A stretch of DNA of 64,000 nt from an archaeon. GTDB taxonomy: Archaea; Nanobdellota; Nanobdellia; Pacearchaeales; GW2011-AR1. Made by a program: the position numbers and the translations under genes. Shown piece after piece: positions 62,375-64,000 of this stretch. Location: positions 191,148-255,147 of the forward strand of contig JABHTJ010000002.1 in assembly GCA_018697295.1 (NCBI GenBank), written 5' to 3'. The notes under the pieces were generated by a model that was given only the letters and a program-made list of their open reading frames with translations, had not been told where the DNA came from and made no database searches. Each line of letters opens with the position of its first letter. Position 1 is the first letter of the stretch.

Positions 62375-62737
62375 ATGCCGAACTCGAAATTGGCTGATAC
62401 GTTTCTTGGCTTTTCCGAAGCCATGTCCTTTCTCGAAATCGAATCTGGGAACCTTATCATCGTTCACGACGGTGCCGGTTCAATAGTTCTCATCTTGACC
62501 ACCCTGGTTTTCGATGACCTTCTTCTTCGGGCGCTCATCGGACTCTTGGCTGGAGATCGAGAGGGCACTGTCGCCGGGAGTCTTGAGTCAGTTAACCCTC
62601 TGCTCTTGAAGATGGTCGTTGACCGAGCCCCTGACACTGCTCTTCGACGTCTCTCCCGCGAAACGATGGGAATCATCGGAGACAGGCTTCTCTCCAAGGA
62701 AACGATGGGAATCATCGGAGACAGTCTCTTTTCCTAA
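62375..62737 (+). CDS. Helical protein with two C-terminal 13-residue repeats
   Basis: A 120-residue protein from the ATG at 62375, with GGAGG seven bases upstream. It has a hydrophobic stretch near 34-50 (GSIVLILTTLVFDDLLL). The end has two repeats, ETMGIIGDRLLSK and ETMGIIGDSLFS, from a 39-bp tandem duplication. Function unknown. Confidence 0.65.
   Translation: MPNSKLADTFLGFSEAMSFLEIESGNLIIVHDGAGSIVLILTTLVFDDLLLRALIGLLAGDREGTVAGSLESVNPLLLKMVVDRAPDTALRRLSRETMGIIGDRLLSKETMGIIGDSLFS
62660..62724 (+). repeat. Tandem 39-bp duplication inside a gene
   Basis: GAAACGATGGGAATCATC is followed identically to 62685, and the same 26 bases restart at 62699. It adds 13 residues in frame, so it is a recent in-frame duplication. 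Confidence 0.75.
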
Positions 62738-62950
62738 ACCTCTCCCATATCATGTCCAAATGGAAACCTTGGACGACGGAGAGATAGATTGCTCGCAAGA
62801 GTAATTGGCTGAACAATGGCGGGCCGGCTTTTCTTTGGACTTGCTGCTCGTCATTTGAAAATTCTTCGATGCATGACTTCTTGTCCTATCTGGATGGTCA
62901 CTCGAAGGAAGAACATTGAAATCTCACGACTAAATGTCAAGAAGGAAGGA

Positions 62951-63142
62951 ATGAAGTTTAAGGGAAAATGCCCTTGTATTACCTGCAAGACTCAAATCCA
63001 AGTGAAGTCTGGCAAGGTCTCGAAGGGTCACCACAAGGATTGTAGTGGTTGTGGAAAGACTTGGAAGGTCGTGGACGTTGGAAGAACCTACGTTACAATC
63101 GCACTCGCCACGAATGCGGCGGTTATCTCCCAGCTTTCTTAG
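62951..63142 (+). CDS. Small zinc-ribbon-like protein
   Basis: A 63-residue protein from the ATG at 62951, with AGGAAGGA directly upstream. Cys pairs CPCITC near residues 7-12 and CSGC near 31-34 with His nearby (KGHHKDCSGCGK) suggest a zinc ribbon. The basic charge suggests nucleic-acid binding. A longer frame from 62816 is possible but has a poor start. Confidence 0.55.
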   Translation: MKFKGKCPCITCKTQIQVKSGKVSKGHHKDCSGCGKTWKVVDVGRTYVTIALATNAAVISQLS

Positions 63143-63390
63143 GAGAGTTTTTGAGATGAGATAGTACTCTGGCGCAGATAAGGTTGTGCTGGAGAGATGT
63201 TGGACAGACGGCTGGCGGCTCTACTTTTCTTCCTCGTGGAGAATGGTTGAAGCAGCCGGCTGTTTATGCGATTGTACTTACGCAGAAACGTTTCAAATGA
63301 AATGTCCTGGCAGTGACACTGCGCTGATGAAGCTAAAAATCCAAGCGAGAACTCGTCGACTCGCAAACAACAAAGCATCGGAGAATCGAG

Positions 63391-63838
63391 ATGATACGCT
63401 TACTAGACATGATTCAAGAAGAACTCGCGTCCATCGATATTAGCAAGATCGAAGGAATCGAAGAAGAAGTCGGCGAAGGAGGAGGCACGCGTCCGTGCAG
63501 ACCTCAAGAAGGCAGAGGGCCGACTCGCAGTCGAAGAAGCCGAGAAGCTTCTCGAACTCAAGAAGGCCGAAGCCGTAGCCGAGTCCATCGCCATCATCAA
63601 AGATGCGTTGGCCGATTCTCCTGAGTACCTTCGTTGGCACGAGATTCGCATGCTTTCCCAAGCGGCGACTGGTCCCAACAACGCTTTCATCATCACTCCC
63701 TACGGCCAGGACACTGGGACGATGGTCAGCAGTGCCCAGCAAATCCAGGTGCTCGAGTCCTTGGGAGCTAACGCTCTTGATGGCGGGGCTCAAGAGGACA
63801 GGCCGATGGAAGACGCGAACCTGCCGGAAGGCAATTGA
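63391..63838 (+). pseudogene. SPFH/prohibitin-like C-terminal domain, broken by a frameshift
   Basis: The start at 63391 (MIRLLDMIQEELASIDISKI) has CGGAG upstream, but it loses sense after about 30 codons. The frame one base later then reads KEEARVRADLKKAEGRLA and KLLELKKAEAVAESIAII. It continues with DALADSPEYLRWHEIRML and GPNNAFIITPYGQD to a stop at 63836. That is the coiled-coil and C-terminal segment of SPFH/Band 7 proteins. No start is found in the second frame, so a one-base error, mutation or programmed shift near 63440-63490 is needed. The usual N-terminal SPFH domain is not seen. Confidence 0.6.
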
Positions 63839-63856
63839 CCTAAGAGGACAACAACA

Positions 63857-64000
63857 ATGGACAAGACACTTTTCACAGGGCCGATTTTCTACAGCCTGGC
63901 CATCGTCATTGCGATTCTCCTTTTCTGGTGGTCTGCAAGGATTGTGGTCGCGGTTGTGAAGGCTACGTCGCAAGAAGATCTGGGGCAAGGGGTTCTTCCA
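63857..64000 (+). CDS. Membrane protein, cut by the window edge
   Basis: An ATG at 63857 opens a frame of 48 codons to the window end. The product MDKTLFTGPIFYSLAIVIAI continues with a second half of one hydrophobic segment and VVAVVKATSQEDLG. It could be the N-terminal membrane anchor of an SPFH/stomatin-type protein, which would match its neighbour. This is an inference because the diagnostic domain lies beyond the edge. Confidence 0.55.
   Translation, partial: MDKTLFTGPIFYSLAIVIAILLFWWSARIVVAVVKATSQEDLGQGVLP

Noticed and set aside
63186..63443. An 85-codon + strand frame before the SPFH-like gene
   Set aside because: It overlaps the better-supported start at 63391, has unlike-protein composition, and its ribosome binding site is too close to the start.
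63440..63988. A 182-codon minus-strand frame
   Set aside because: It mirrors the SPFH-like coding sequence and the start of the next gene, whose + strand products make biological sense.

Overview
The window holds two very different pieces of DNA. Positions 1 to about 53,200 look like a DPANN archaeon, probably of the Pacearchaeota/Woesearchaeota kind (the lineage is an inference). The DNA is AT-rich. It carries archaeal housekeeping genes: ribosomal protein S6e, aIF5B, aIF2-gamma, archaeal-type prolyl- and glutamyl-tRNA synthetases and a tRNA-Arg. Many start codons lie exactly 29 bp downstream of the first base of a TATA-like box, which points to leaderless transcripts. Right of about 53,200 the DNA is visibly richer in GC, every gene is on the + strand, the TATA boxes disappear, and genes start behind GGAG-type ribosome binding sites. 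That part looks bacterial or phage-like. Whether the join is biological or an assembly artefact cannot be decided from sequence alone. Left part, 1-8.9 kb: a sugar-phosphate set (partial transaldolase, ribulose-phosphate epimerase, ribose-5-phosphate isomerase B and a SIS-domain protein in a tight minus-strand run), thioredoxin reductase with a glutaredoxin, an RRM protein, a HEPN-like protein beside an inverted repeat, an amino-acid permease, a SNF2-type helicase and a membrane protein. 9-15.4 kb: a cysteine-rich RING-like protein, a structured intergenic element, and a 1525-residue surface protein with MopE-type calcium-binding-like repeats around a probable polysaccharide-active core. 15.4-36.4 kb: tRNA-Arg, four related membrane-anchored beta-propeller-like proteins scattered among translation genes, a ribbon-helix-helix gene with a likely operator, small membrane proteins, a DEDDh exonuclease, a phospholipase D family protein, a three-gene split glycolate/lactate-oxidase-like operon, a U32-family protein with ferredoxin, and a peroxiredoxin. 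36.5-53.2 kb: GluRS and aIF2-gamma embedded in a long block of conserved-looking but unrecognised proteins. The block includes a nucleotidyltransferase, a TIM-barrel protein, a Trm11-like methylase and, at its end, a HerA/FtsK-like ATPase with ten heptapeptide repeats. Right part, 53.2-64 kb: about twenty short genes. Many encode signal peptides, lipoproteins or single membrane segments, and almost none has a recognisable function. Two gene groups are each preceded by a copy of a roughly 240-bp repeat, whose first 112 bp is nearly identical and contains a UUCG-capped hairpin. At least five genes have a short hairpin just upstream of the start; four share GTGCC/GGCAC stems and a fifth shows a compensatory change. 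The window ends with a frameshifted SPFH/prohibitin-like C-terminal fragment and a partial membrane protein. The repeated leader, the pre-start hairpins and the battery of small exported proteins are the best candidates for an undescribed system. The block with the repeat-bearing ATPase is second.
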